Source of the DNA: Micropterus salmoides
Lineage: Eukaryota > Chordata > Actinopteri > Centrarchiformes > Centrarchidae
Direction: 5' to 3'
NCBI RefSeq assembly: GCF_014851395.1
Contig: NW_024044681.1
Location: 2,461,014 to 2,525,013 of the forward strand
Length of the DNA: 64,000 bases
This document shows positions 1 through 12,046 of this stretch, piece by piece. The first letter of the stretch is position 1, and the number at the start of each line of letters is the position of its first letter. The position numbers and the translations under genes were made by a program. The notes below the pieces were generated by a model, which saw nothing but the letters and a program-made list of their open reading frames with translations, searched no databases and was not told where the DNA came from.

Positions 1-1004
1 TCACAGTATCCAGTGATAGCGGTCGTTACCTCCGTGGATACGCCGCTAACAGGAGCCGTTAGCTTCTTTTCCTGTGCTGAAGGGCTGAAGGAGGTCCTAC
101 GCCGCACAGAGCCCGCCATGATGTCATGAAGGGAGGCAAATTCAAATGGCGTGTTTGCACACACATACTGAAAAACTGAGCAGGAGAAAGACGTTTTTTC
201 CTCATAGTTTGGGGTCTTTATACGCATTGGACACACGTTTAGTCTTTAGACACACCAGGGACGTGTATTTAGATTGAACCTTTACAGAGCGAGTAAAAAC
301 TGAACAAAACTATGAATGTTTTTTTGGATCTTTTCTTTACTCTTTTCTACTTGACTCGTGTCATTTGTCATTTCATTCAGATGTCACGCCCTGTCTCAAA
401 CGGTCCATCTGTAACTTGTTTGTCTCTCAGATTCGGGCCAGTTCCTGCCTCTCCTGCCCAGCTGACCTCAGACCAGCGTCACTCCTCGTCCTCTGAACAT
501 GCGAGGACTCGATGTTTCCTGTTAAACTGACAGCAGGCGGCTGAAACGGGACGGCTGTCGTCTGCTCGAGTGTCACTGAACTCACTCAGCTTCTGAAACT
601 CAATATTTTCACACATTCACACTTTATTCTGACTGATGAGACGATCAATAATTAACATGTAACTCACACTGACGACGGACAGCAGGACGACTTCACCTGT
701 CGGACTGTAGATACCGAGAGCCGACAGGGTGTCTTTATGATTGTTTAAATGAAAATATGGTTGAAGACATTATGAGCTATGAGACACTGAATGAGGTCAG
801 TGTTTTTTACCGTGTGCATGCTAAAATTCTTGTTTGTTTATTTTTGTATTCGGACTGTTTCTATGGGAATTTATTATGGTTTTGGGAGGTTTGGTATATT
901 TAAGTTTGGTTTTAGTTATATCTGGCTTATTTGAAATGGTTTGCATTCATCTGTATATTTATGAAATTAAGGTTTACAGTTTTTTACTATAATATCTTGC
1001 ACCT

Positions 1005-1090
1005 GCCCAGGAACTGCAGAACAGAATTAGCTTTTAGCTACATCTCCTACATATATTGGGCATTGTCCCTGTTAAATAAATAAATAAAGC
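1005..1090 (+). repeat. probable non-LTR retrotransposon 3' tail
   Basis: The segment reads CCAGGAACTGCAGA, then a short AT-rich stretch, and ends in a run of TAAA units (TAAATAAATAAATAAA). This form is common at the 3' ends of fish LINE copies. The body upstream is too decayed to place in a family. The call rests on the tail alone. Confidence 0.35.
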
Positions 1091-2029
1091 AGCAGAAGAT
1101 GAAGTGATCATGTCACATGACGTCAGTGAACCACAGATCATCATGCTCCTCAGTCTCAGCCGTGTTCAAGGTGGTTTAAGGTCAACTGGACCTGGTGAAG
1201 ATGCCCGAAGATGTTTGTTTGTATCAGCTTAGCATGATATGCTAACAGGTTGAGGCTAAAGCTAACAGGTAATAACATCATGCACGGATGAATCAGCAGA
1301 AAGATCTTTGTTAAAAACACCAGAGCTACAAATCAAACAGGACGTTTAAAGTTTCCTGGATCGGGTCCTGGATCAGGTGCTGCTCCCCTCTCTGGTTCAC
1401 TGACCTCATTGTCTGCAGCATGCAGCCACTTTAGCTTTGGGAAATTAGCCCAGGCGATTAAATAAGCGGATCAATTAGCATGAAAGAGGTCTGAGCTCTG
1501 GTTTCACTGGGTCGGGCTGAAACTCAGACAATGTTTTTATTTTGCATCTGGATTCTTGCTCTTGTCTGAAACAGCTTAAACCCGTTTGTTCTTTGTGCAG
1601 GATACTTTGCTGAAGTTTATGGGGACAGAAATGGCGCAGACTGAAATCTTTCTGATATTAGAATATCAGGAAGGTTTCAGGTGTTGTGGATGGATGAAAT
1701 ACTCACTTGATGGGTGAGCTGTAGGAGCCGAAGATGCCGGAGGCGAGAGCTGGAGGTTCATATCCGTTCATCCTGCTTCACGATGGACAGTCGGCTGCAA
1801 CAAAACACAAAGACATCATCATCATCATCAGCCTCACATGTACTCAGAGAGAGAAGCTCTGATCAGGACCTGCACAGCGCCAAGAACACCTTTATAGATC
1901 TGCGTTCATGGCGAACACACTTAAAGCCAGTTTAGAGGAACAACAAACAGTAATACGTAATCCAGCAGATCGTGTTTCAGTGCAGCAAACAGTTGCAGGG
2001 AGACTTAAAAACTACACAGTAATACAGTT

Positions 2030-2410
2030 CTGACCAATGAACAACCGGCTCCAGTTTAAGACTAGGGTTAGATGTCAAGAACCGGAACCAAATTTCCCAG
2101 AACTGTGGATTCATTAGGACCCGTGCGTTTGGATCCTGCTTCTCGGTTCCTGACTTCCTACATCTCTCAGCTCCTGACTGAACTGCAGTCAGCGTTTTAC
2201 AGCCCATCAAAGTGTCTCTGATCTGCCAGCAGCTGCTACGCCGACCGAACGTCACCTCATGCGTCAACAAACCATGAAGAAGAGAGTCTTTCTGGTTTCC
2301 AGTCCTGGACCGTGGCGAGAACGACACTTCACACTGCAGCAGCTGCAGTAAGGAGGTTTGGTGCGAAGGAGGAAGCAGCTCAGACATGACGAAGCGTTTC
2401 CTTCAACATC
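2030..2410. repeat. unclassified dispersed repeat, copy A (partner at 58.97-59.30 kb)
   Basis: Long blocks are shared with 58,975-59,300 in RTCB intron 4, in the same orientation. Examples are GACCCGTGCGTTTGGAT, CATCAAAGTGTCTCTGATCT, CTGCTACGCCGACC and ATGACGAAGCGTTTCCTTCA. Read on the + strand from 2334 the end of the repeat gives CSSCSKEVWCEGGSSSDM, which faintly recalls the start of a BED-type zinc finger of hAT transposases. That is only a resemblance. No terminal inverted repeats were found. Confidence 0.7.
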
Positions 2411-3395
2411 TGCAGGAACGCTTCACGTGTTCAGCGTGTCGCGCTCTCCCAGATCCAGCTAACGATAACAGCAGCAACGCCTCAGGTACAGAACACAGGT
2501 GAGCTGACGTTCACCTTTTATACTGAAGGGAAACCGATGATGGCTCCAGATGAGACGAGTCCCAGAGACGCCGCTCTAGGACAGAGACTCATTTTACTTT
2601 AGAGACATGAAGGGGACGAGGAGGAGGAGGAAGAAGATCTGTGGTGAAGGAACCAGAACCGAGATTCAGTAAGTAGAATCAGAAATTTAAGACCTTCAGC
2701 ATCTATCTTTACTAGTCTATATATATTTCACTCATCCTCACCATCTAAAGAGTCTGCAAACGTCAGCGGCTTCATGCCTCGACATGTTGAACCTCTCATC
2801 AGTACAGGACGCCGAGTTCTTCTTCAGAGAGTTCAAACAGGAACAAAGAGCTCATTAACAAATCATTAAAACCTTCCTGTGGAGCTGCAGGGAAATGTCA
2901 CATCCAGGCTGAAATTAAAAGCCCTCCACACAAAAGGGGCCCCCCGAGGTGATTTATGAGCAGCCTCAGAGTGTGTGTGCGCAGAGATAACAGCAGCAGC
3001 AGCGTTCACACTCGGGTCCTGTATGTACAGTGCTGCCACGTGTGATTACTTTTCCCAGGACTCCATGTTTTATTCAGCTGGGAGTCGACAGACTCCATTT
3101 TGGGCTGTGTGTCCATAACAACAGCAGGCTTCTGTGATATCTGCTCCTCTGTGAGAGAATAAGAACCTGTGAGGCCACGCTCAGGGAGAAATGAGCTCAG
3201 GCTGAAAACGATTCTCAAGAAACTGAATGGAGAGCATCAAAGCTGTGATTTAGGGTACAAGAGCAACTAAAAGAGCTCGAGTCGCACAAGTTTAATAACC
3301 ATTAATGACAGATTTTTGTGACTTAAATGTGCCAACATATACGTAACCACCACTAAAGAACAGCATTCAACTCAAAGAGCACAAATTTACATACG

Positions 3396-3719
3396 TTACT
3401 GCAATTCAACAAGCCGTAACATTATGACCACTGACAGGTGACGGGAATAACACTAATTATTATTATTATTATTGGTTACCATGTCACCAGTCAGTGGGTG
3501 GGATCTATCAGGCAGCAGGTGAACATCGTGACATCATAGTTGATGTTTTAGAAGAAGGAAAAATGGGCAGCGTGAGGATTTGAGCGACTTTGAAAAGGAC
3601 CAAACTGTGATGGGTAGAGGACTGAGTCAGAACATCTCCGAATCAGAAGTGGTCCAAGGAGAAGGGATAGCATGAGGGTGATTCATGTTCTCGGCTCGAT
3701 GCTCGTTCAGTTGTACACG

Positions 3720-3768
<49 letters not shown>

Positions 3769-4013
3769 CCTGATCATTAAAGATTAAAAGAACTGAAAAA
3801 GAAAGAAGAAGGTCCAAGGAAGGAAGCTGTGAACTGGCGACAGGGTCAAGGTTCATTGACACACGTGGGGAGTCACGCGATCCAACAGACGAGCTGCTGA
3901 AGAAGCTGATGTTTCTGACAGAAAGGTGTCAGAACACAGAGGAGTCCAGGCCGTTATGGGAGACCTACATTACGATCAGCAGGTGGTCGTAATGTTATGG
4001 CTGATCGGTGTGT
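3396..4013 (+). mobile_element. Tc1/mariner-like element remnant
   Basis: The left end carries GTAACATTATGACCACTG (from about 3416) and the right end carries the inverted form, TCGTAATGTTATGGCTGATC (ending near 4008). These pair as terminal inverted repeats. Between them are broken pieces of a Tc1-type helix-turn-helix region: GATTTGAGCGACTTTGAAAA, GGTCCAAGGA, GACAGGGTCA and AATCCAACAGACGAGCTGCT-like blocks that in full copies encode the DNA-binding part of the transposase. An AC microsatellite has expanded inside it. The catalytic half is missing, so this is a short dead copy. The exact left edge is uncertain. Confidence 0.65.
3727..3766. repeat. (AC)20 microsatellite
   Basis: Uninterrupted AC dinucleotide run inside the Tc1-like remnant. 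Confidence 0.97.
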
Positions 4014-4104
4014 GTCACAGATTTGTGCAATATCAAATGTATACACATCACTGCAACTCCAAAAAGGAGATTAATGACTATTATTTAATATAATAATTAT
4101 TTAG

Positions 4105-4876
4105 TAGGGGTGTGCCAAGACCTCGTGCAACAATCTCTCATGAGGTTAAAAGATGACTCAATTTACAGTTTCCACTCGCTCTCGTGCCACACGTCAATTT
4201 CCTCCTGCGGTGAAAAAACAAATGTATAAGTGATCACGTCGACTCGAGGAGTGAATCAACTCCGCCCACCTGATGCGACACCTGCGTACGCTGCGATAGT
4301 AATCAAGTGAACCCGCTCTCATGTTGTGAGTCCAGACTGAGCAGTAACGTAGCTGCTAAGAGTTTAAAACAGCCTCGCTCTGTTTGGGACTGTGAGGATC
4401 TGAGGTGAGATTTCTGTCTGATCACAAGAGTTTCAGTTTCAAGATGGTCTGAAAGGGGAAACTACCAGCGGAGAAATAATGAGTATAGATCAGGTAGACT
4501 TAAAAACATTTTCTGAATTCTCATTAAATGATGACGTTATTTTCTCTGGAGCTGTCAGAGAACACAGATCTGTGGGAGAGATTCTGCAGAAAGTTTTGAA
4601 CATGAGCAGAAAAGCTGCTGAAACACAGGAGCTGTTAAAGTCCAGGAGTTTCTAACTGAATTACAATGAATTCATTTCTCATTGAGGTGAAAAGGAGCCA
4701 CATTTAAAGAGGTTACTTCCCCAAACAAAGACACAAAGAGGAGGGAAGACTGAATCATGACGTGTGAACAGTAACGTAACGATTTAGTTTCAATAACCAG
4801 TAATAAGTAATTTAATTACTTTTTTAAGGATTACTAAGGAAAAAGCAACTTATTATGAGTAACTTGCCCAACACTG
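4105..4876. repeat. hAT-like fragments and inverted-pair repeat, copy A
   Basis: The sequence TAGGGGTGTGCCAAGA at 4105 looks like the left end of a fish hAT element. Positions about 4490-4775 are homologous, in reverse orientation, to 13,700-13,935: shared blocks include GATCAGGTAGACTTAAAA, GAGAACACAGATCTGTGGGA (one mismatch) and TCATTTCTCATTGAGGTGAA. At 4859-4876 GTAACTTGCCCAACACTG looks like the right terminal repeat of another transposon family, with no matching left end nearby. The parts may belong to more than one element. Confidence 0.6.
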
Positions 4877-6459
4877 ACCAGGACACGCTGAGCCCCGCCC
4901 CCTCCCCGATGATGTCACCACCTTCAGTCTCAGGAAATACAGCTGAACATAAAAGATGACATCATCTCATTGTTACTTCCTGATAACAGCTTACAGGAAC
5001 GCCGAACACACATCAGTTACTGTGATAACCACAGAGGTCAAAAGGTCAGAGTTCCAGACGCCTGGTTGGTTGGTAATATATCGGCTCTTTATCAGTGTTT
5101 GTCCATCGGCACACTGAAATCCACTTCCTGTTTCACTAGAGCTCGCTGAGAATCAGGTTTTTATCGTTACAGAAACATAATAATCATTACAATCAGCTGT
5201 GTGTCACCACAACAATACAAACCGCTTCTAAACAGATTTTTCTCCGTGCAAACTGAATTCATGTGTTTATGGATGTAAGCGGTGGCTAATTCAGGGCGCT
5301 GCGTTAGCGGCCTCTGTGGGCCGCATCTCACGCATCTTTAAAAAAGTGTTAACAGCTGTACACATTAAACTGTAGTGCTTGAAATCTCACCACATTTCAA
5401 ACTTCTTTTCTCTACATTTACTTCTCTTCAACTACTTTACGATGGTTAAATGAGGTTTGCTGTGAGTATCGTGCTCAAGATAACATTATTTTCTTAATGT
5501 TTATTTAAGCATTTATCATTCCCAAGGTATAAGACAAATACCATCTTAGTTGTCATAGGCCTACATTGAGAAAATGCTTCCTAGAGTCATGTTTCAGAAA
5601 GCTTAAAAATACAGCCTGTACATTTTATCTTTAGGTTCGAAGACATGTAGGCCTAAAAACAAAATAATTACAACTTTTCAACAATTCATGTTCTAGCCAA
5701 CAATGCAAATCTGCATCAAGCTTATTTCCCTCGCTGACTGCCTTCTATCTAAACAGCTCAGCGTTTCCCCCTAGGATTTATTTCAGGGGGGTGGGAGACA
5801 CCCAGAAACCACTAGTGTCGCAGCGGGGGCGTGTTATGGATATGCGGTGTCATAGAAGCGACGCACTAATTTTTACCTGTTTAGGAGGATCGTCACCTTC
5901 TCAGTTCCTCTTCGACATTATTACTGCTCAGGTTTCTGTCTCCAGATGGAGCGGTCTGCAGTTAAGGTACACAGCGTTCGCTACGAGACCACTTAGAGGC
6001 CCAGAAATCTCATTTTTGATAGAATTTGTTTAAAATCAGTCAATCAATGTTTTCTGTTAAAAAGTTTGTGTTTTACAATTGAAGCACATCTTGTCATCAG
6101 AAAGAGAAAGTGTGTAATCATGTGGTGGTAAATACAATTTCAACAATTCAAAAAGAAAATATTACAAATTTAATCAATATCAATGATTTTGATGTATCAT
6201 GCAAATATGCATATAGAAATATTCAAAACGCATTTGCAAGTATTTATTGGGACAAATCACAATAAATTTATTGCAACAGTAGGATATTAAAATCCTACAA
6301 TAGCCTACTATTTAATAGGGGACAATTCACAATGAATATATGAGTTGCAGGGGAGACAGAAGGTGTTAAAAACAAAAGAAAGGAGCTCAGAGCCAAAATG
6401 GATTTTAAACATAAGGTGGAGGAGCAGTTTTGTCCAGGGAACCCCAGACAGACGCCTCT
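4877..6459. other. intergenic sequence, no gene recognised
   Basis: AT-rich sequence with no conserved protein frame. Near 5760 the string CAGCGTTTCCCCCTAGGATT resembles the end of another fish transposon, but no partner end was found. Confidence 0.5.
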
Positions 6460-7482
6460 GTGAATGATCTTAACCGGCTTTACGGAAGATTTGACGAAGC
6501 ATATAGGTAGGCTCCACATATGGATAACAAATTCAGTTTCAACGAAAACAGTGGTTCCATTTGTAAAAATTCCTTGTGTCAAGCCACTCTTGAACAAGAC
6601 ACAGCGTCAGAAGCGTCTCGCCTGGGCTAAAGACAAAAAGGACTGGACTGCTGCTGAGTGGTCCAAAGTTATGTTCTCTGATGAAAGTAAATTTTGCATT
6701 TCCTTTGGAAATCAAGGTCCCAGAGTCTGGAGGAAGAGAGGAGAGGCACAGAATCCACGTTGCTTGAAGTCCAGTGTAAAGTTTCCACAGTCAGTGATGG
6801 TTTGGGTGCCATGTCATCTGCTAGTGTTGGTCCACTGTGTTTTCTGAGGTCCAAGGTCAACGCAGCCGTCTACCAGGAAGTTTTAGAGCACTTCATGCTT
6901 CCTGCTGCTGACCAACTTTATGGAGATGCAGATTTCATTTTCCAACAGCACTTGGCACCTGCACACAGTGCCAAAGCTACCAGGACCTGGTTTAAGGACC
7001 ATGGTATCCCTGTTCTTAATTGGCCAGCAAACTTGCCTGACCTTAACCCTATAGAAAATGCAGAAGAGCTGAAGGCCACTATCAGAGCAACCTGGGCTCT
7101 CATAACACCTGAGCAGTGCCACAGACTGATGGACTCCATGCCACGCCGCATTGCTGCAGTAATTCAGGCAAAAGGAGCCCCAACTAAGTATTGAGTGCTG
7201 GACATGCTCATACTTTTCATGTTCATACTTTTCAGTTGGCCAACATTTCTAAAAATCCTTGTTTTGTATTGGTCTTAAGTAATATTCTAATTTTTGGAGA
7301 TACTGAATTTGGGATTTTCATTAGTTGTCAGTTTTAATCATCACAATTAAATGAAATAAACATTTGAAATATATCAGTCTGTGTGTAATGAATGAATATA
7401 ATATCCAAGTTTCACTTTGTGAATGGAATTACTGAAATAAACCAACTTTGTGATGATATTCTAATTATATGACCAGCACCTG
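6460..7482 (+). mobile_element. Tc1-like transposon, 5'-truncated
   Basis: The right end is intact. The terminal repeat read inward is CAGGTGCTGGTCATATAATT and stops at a TA dinucleotide (7483-7484), the target of Tc1/mariner elements. The matching left repeat and the DNA-binding half of the transposase are absent. What remains is the catalytic half of the transposase plus a noncoding tail of about 290 bases. Confidence 0.85.
6481..7197 (+). pseudogene. broken Tc1-like transposase (catalytic half)
   Basis: The + strand encodes the DDE half of a Tc1-like transposase. Visible motifs are QRLAWAKDKKDW-like (here QKRLAWAKDKKDWTAAEW), the first catalytic Asp in MFSDESKF, WRKRGEA, and the third catalytic residue in the NPIEN motif. 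The frame changes by one base near 6804, inside the run TTTGGG before TGCC. The second catalytic Asp is replaced by His (codon 6949-6951) in the motif that normally reads QQD before LAPAHS. The N-terminal half is missing and the last stop is at 7195. It is not functional. Confidence 0.85.
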
Positions 7483-7994
7483 TAGGTGGTGAAGGTAGGA
7501 AGAGTCTTCCTCCACGCTCACCTCCTGTCTTGATGAATCCAGAACCATCTGCACTCGGACACGACACTGAATTCAGTCAGCTGTCGTGACGACATGAAAC
7601 AGCTGTGGTGATTATGTGTGTGTGACAACCACAGACACACTGAGGCGGGCTGTGAGGAGTTTCCATGGTAACGCAGACCCTCCGCCATCTGCGGCGATGA
7701 GAATCGTGTCAACGCCGAGCTGCTTCACACGCAGATCTGAGATCAGTCAGGAGCCCCCTGGTTTCTGTTAGAGGGACTTTCCCTGGAAGTTAAAACCACA
7801 GTCTGACAAGAGGCTGAGAGTCACGTGATGGGGGTCACCTCAAACACAGCAGAGGACAAGCTGTCTCTGTGCACGTCAACACGTTTAACGTCCGTTCACA
7901 AACACGGCCCGAAGCTCCTGCCGCCACGTTGTCGTTTGGAGGGACGGTGACTCGGTACGTAGAGGTTTCACACATTTTCCTGGGGAGTCTAGAT

Positions 7995-9005
7995 CAGTGG
8001 TTCTCAAACCTTTTCACGTCAAGGACCCCTAAACGGACACAAATTAGACCCAGGGTCCCCCATCTGATAGGATTTCTGCTTTTAAATGTTTTACTCATTA
8101 TATTATTTATTGTTAGGGATGCAACAAAATGAAAATTCTTGGCCGAAGCCGAATATAATGAAACAATTTGCAGAACACCGAACAAGTACATTCACATTTT
8201 TTCCGGCTTTTTTTTTTTACCATTGCATAAATTAAATATTTAAAATGAGCTTTTTCCTCAGTGTTTCCTGCAGGATGTGGAGAGACTATGGCGGGGGGTC
8301 CGGGGCCCGAGAGGGTCCGGTAAAGTAAATTACATGTGTCCATTTACTTTTAATGGACAGGTAAAATGTTTTATACTTTCTGTGAATATAATCCAATTAA
8401 TCTTATTTCCATCCTGTACAGACGCCTTATTTTGAAAACCGGACGTTGTCACATGTGTTTCCTCCTCGCGCTAAATTCATCCAGTCCGACCCGGTCTGAT
8501 AAATAATGTTGTAACATGAAGACTTCACAGCCTCTCTTCATACTAAAGAGACAAACTGACAGGATAAAGTCTCTAACCTGCCTGTCAGCTCGCTCTGGGC
8601 CGCTTCACTTACCGTAAAGGCTTGAATACGTGTGCACTCCAAATTTAGCTGGCTTCTCACAGACGAGAGACAGAAACACTCACAGCGGTTCTTTTCTAAG
8701 AAGTCAGCCACAGATGGAGCGGATGTGCTGGGAGACGATTCAGCAGAACAGCGTCTGCAAACGGCGACACTTTAAAATGCTTCCACACTGCCGACATGTC
8801 AACGTAATTGTTCGGTAAAATTTATTCGGTCTTTTGACTTATTAGGACGAACACCGAAAGTGCTTTTTTTTGCTATTTTCGGACGATTAATTTCGGTGCA
8901 TCCCTATTTATTGATTAAATTACAGTGAAAATATAAGAGTCCTGGACCCATGCAACCCCCTCAAGGACCCCTGGGGGTCCCAGGACCCCACTTTGAGAAC
9001 CACTG
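7995..9005. mobile_element. hAT-type nonautonomous element (outer)
   Basis: Terminal inverted repeats CAGTGGTTCTCAAACC (left) and TTTGAGAACCACTG (right) match the classic Charlie-type hAT ends. They are flanked by near-identical 8-base duplications, GTCTAGAT (7987-7994) and GTCTAGAA (9006-9013), the size made by hAT transposases. Next to each end there is a GGACCCC-rich subterminal block. No transposase is encoded. A second hAT lies inside it, so the true length of the outer element is about 220 bases. Confidence 0.85.
8114..8906. mobile_element. hAT-type element nested in the outer hAT
   Basis: The ends are TAGGGATGCAACAAAAT and ATTTCGGTGCATCCCTA, imperfect inverted repeats of the TAGGGATGCACCGAAA type seen in fish hAT elements. 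Flanking 8-mers are TTTATTGT (8106-8113) and TTTATTGA (8907-8914), a 7 of 8 target duplication. The inside has no long transposase frame. A second, right-truncated copy sits at 39,011 in XPOT intron 5. Confidence 0.85.
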
Positions 9006-12000
9006 GTCTAGAAAACAGAATGGATTTTGTTTTCTCTGGAGAATCAACATAACTTTACGTGAACTGAGCAATCACAGCCTGGTTGGGGCGGGACATTAAA
9101 AAAGGTTTCAAACGCTGGTTTGAAACGTGAACGTGTTGTTCTGTGATTACTGACGAGTTAGTAAAAATGAGAGACTATCCACCGTGAAGAGCATTTCACT
9201 TTCTGCACAAGGATTTAATGAAAGACAAAAAATAAAACCTGCAGTTTGGTCCAACTAGAATTAATATTCTACTACATTCTACTTTTTATTTAACGCTAAA
9301 ATATCATCCAATACACATTCAAACAGGTGAATAGGGAGTACTGGTACTTCAAGCCCTGCGTGCAAACAATCCAAAAAGGTAATTCTGAGCGCTGGTTTAC
9401 TCTGAGCTGCAGGTAAATTCAGGTAAACGTCCACAACATGAACATATTTTCTGGTTCCTTTCTTCTATAAAAGGCAGAAGAAACTGCACAGAGCTCGTCA
9501 TCATCTACACGTCAACTTCAGATTTAATCAAACAGGTTCGGCTGTTAAACTCTAACATATGTTCAAACAGACAGTTAATGAGTGACTTAAGAGGAAGTGC
9601 TGCGGCAATTTAACAACTCTCACTTCACACAGACATTAAGCTGTAATCTCTTCAGTCACTGTCAGACTGAACTTTATACACCTCCACCTGCTTTCATGTG
9701 CTTTTTATCATTTAAGCTAAACAGCAAAAAATACTGGAAATGTTTTTAGGTTTGTCCTGGAAACGTTGACGTAAAGGATAAATAAACAAAATGCTTTTAC
9801 TGTCAGACCTCCGCTCCACCCAAAACACAGAAACTAACCATTTCTCACAAGTAAGTAAGTGTCAGCATCACACAGCCCTGCTGGAGCCGACGCCGCTTTC
9901 TGACCTGATAAACAGAAATTTAAAAAAAAGGGACATAAAAACATGAACTAAACTTTAAAAACTGAAATAAAACTACTGCAGAATGATCAGCTCTCATCAC
10001 TGGCACATTCTAACAAAGCAGAGTGTCTCTGTTTGTGTCCCACAGAGGAAAGTAAAGAGGATTATTAAGAAGATTTACGTCCATGTGGTCCACACACACC
10101 CCTAATCCCCACCTTCCTCCTCTTGAATTAAGGATACTGGAATAAATCCACGACAGCAGGAAAAAAAAAAAAAAAAACGTGCATTTTCATTTATTAACCT
10201 ACTTAAATAAAATTATTCTTTTATGATTTTACACTCTGAAATAATTCTTGACTATCTTTATCTCGACTTTAATCCCAAAAGTAATCCTTCAGAATTGTGT
10301 GAATAGTGTTAAAATTCTGATTTAAATAGCTTATATTTATTTTCTCACTCCGTTTTAAGGCGATTGTGCAAAAAAACAGTTCACTTCATTCACACTGTTC
10401 TGATTTTAATCCCAAAAATAACAGATTTAAGTTTCAGATTTAATCTCAGATTGAAGTCAGAATTCTGATATTCTTCCTAAATATAGCAACATTTATCCAT
10501 TTGGTATTCTGATGCAAACTACAAAACCGGTAACAGAGTGACGGCGGGATTAGGTCACGGACTCGGCGTGAAAAGAGTCCTGATCACAGCGACAACATGG
10601 TGGAATGATTCTGCATCCGTCTTTCAAACTATTGATGAGACAGAAAATAACGTTCTCACGCGCTCAGTTCTTATGATTCTTCAGTCCTGGGCAGAAAGGC
10701 ATCTGGCTCCCAGGGGACCTGTTCAAACATCACACATCAGGACAACAATGGGAACTTTCTAAGAGAAGTGGAACTGATAGCTAAACTTGATCCTGTCGAG
10801 AGATCGTGTGAGATGGATCGACGGCGGAGCGAGGCACGCCACTGAGGGGAAAACAAAACGAGCCGAGACAAAATACCGGTAAGAATCAAAGACTAGAAAT
10901 ATTATGCCACAATACAGGATTACATTCCAGATGTTTGTTAGTCACCAAGAACAAAACACCAGAGATAAAGGAAACTCTCATAGCTCCTGAATCTGCTGGT
11001 CTGGGCTTGTGACACTCAATCAATATTAACCCTCCTGTTATCTTTTATCCTTGGAGTCAATTCAACCCCAGCAGTTTAACCCTCCAGAAAATAAAACCAT
11101 GACTAAAATGTACGTCACGTTTCTTTGTTGAAAACCTAAAACAGTGTTTTAAAAAAATCATATTATGCTCATCTCCAGGTTCATAATCTTATTTAGAGGT
11201 TTTACCAGAACTGCAGAAGTTTAGCAGAAGTTCTGCAGCTCAGCGTGTTTCTCCACCAGTGTTTTTGAAGGCGCGCCACAGCAGCCGCCAGGCGAGCATT
11301 ATGCTTCGTGGCGATGCAGATGGATTACTGAAGTAAAGGCTGGACTATAATCCAGCTGTTTTCTGTGGGAGAAATTTTCTTTGCAAATCTATCTACACAA
11401 CCAATTTAGCAAAGCACCTGAAGGTAACATCACCAAGTATTACACAAGATGGCCCAGTAAACTGTGGCTGAGAAGATAGCCGACATTTATAATTCTCTAA
11501 ACTAAACTAATCCCCCTCAGACTGTCAGAGCTGAGGCGTCTTATTCAGTTTATAAGAAATACTTTGTCTAAAGGTCAGAAGTAAATTAACACACAGTGCT
11601 TTTAACTTTACTTCATTAAATAATTTGGTCATTTTTAAAAACCAATTAATGTTTTCCTCTCATGAATTAGAATATTATCTATTTCATTATGTTAAGGAAA
11701 AAATCTTAAGTGTGTTCTTTCTTTTATAGAACCAGAAGAAAGCAGAAGAGAATCCAACCGCTACGAAAAAGACCCCCCACAGCCGACCCGTCCAGCTGCG
11801 TGTGGACAACAAACACATTCAGCCTCACATCAGCAGTTTAACGTCTCACAGCTCTCCTGGTTAAATGTAAAAAGACCCGCAGCATTCGCTGTTCTGATTC
11901 AGGTCTAATGATCGTGTGAAAGCAGCCTGTGATAATGAGAGCAGCCGAGTTTGACCTCTGGTTCCCCGTCAGGATCGAGGCCACGAAGCTCCGCAGGGAG

Positions 12001-12046
12001 CCGGGTCTCATTTATCTCACTGTAACCTACATACTGCAGAGGACGC
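9006..12046. other. intergenic sequence, no gene recognised
   Basis: AT-rich DNA with a short poly(A) run near 10,160. No frame resembles a known protein. One exon-like segment at 11,730-11,864 is listed separately. Confidence 0.5.
11730..11864 (+). other. exon-like open segment, possible terminal coding exon
   Basis: A pyrimidine tract ending in TTCTTTCTTTTATAG leads into a frame that stays open for 44 codons, starting NQKKAEENPT and ending SHSSPG before a TAA at 11,862-11,864. The acceptor is good and the residues are not low-complexity. I do not recognise the protein and see no matching upstream exon, so chance remains likely. Confidence 0.18.

Larger units (their letters stand above)
1..3395. 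other. intergenic sequence, no gene recognised
   Basis: No open frame here looks like a conserved protein and no convincing chain of exons is seen. The only structured parts are a LINE-like 3' tail near 1.0 kb and a dispersed repeat at 2.0-2.4 kb, listed separately. The longest open frame in this part (1977-2387, minus strand) lies on that dispersed repeat and is not taken as a gene. Confidence 0.6.

Noticed and set aside
5760..6050. Another hAT element beginning CAGCGTTTCCCCCTAGG
   Set aside because: One end only; no inverted partner or target duplication was found.
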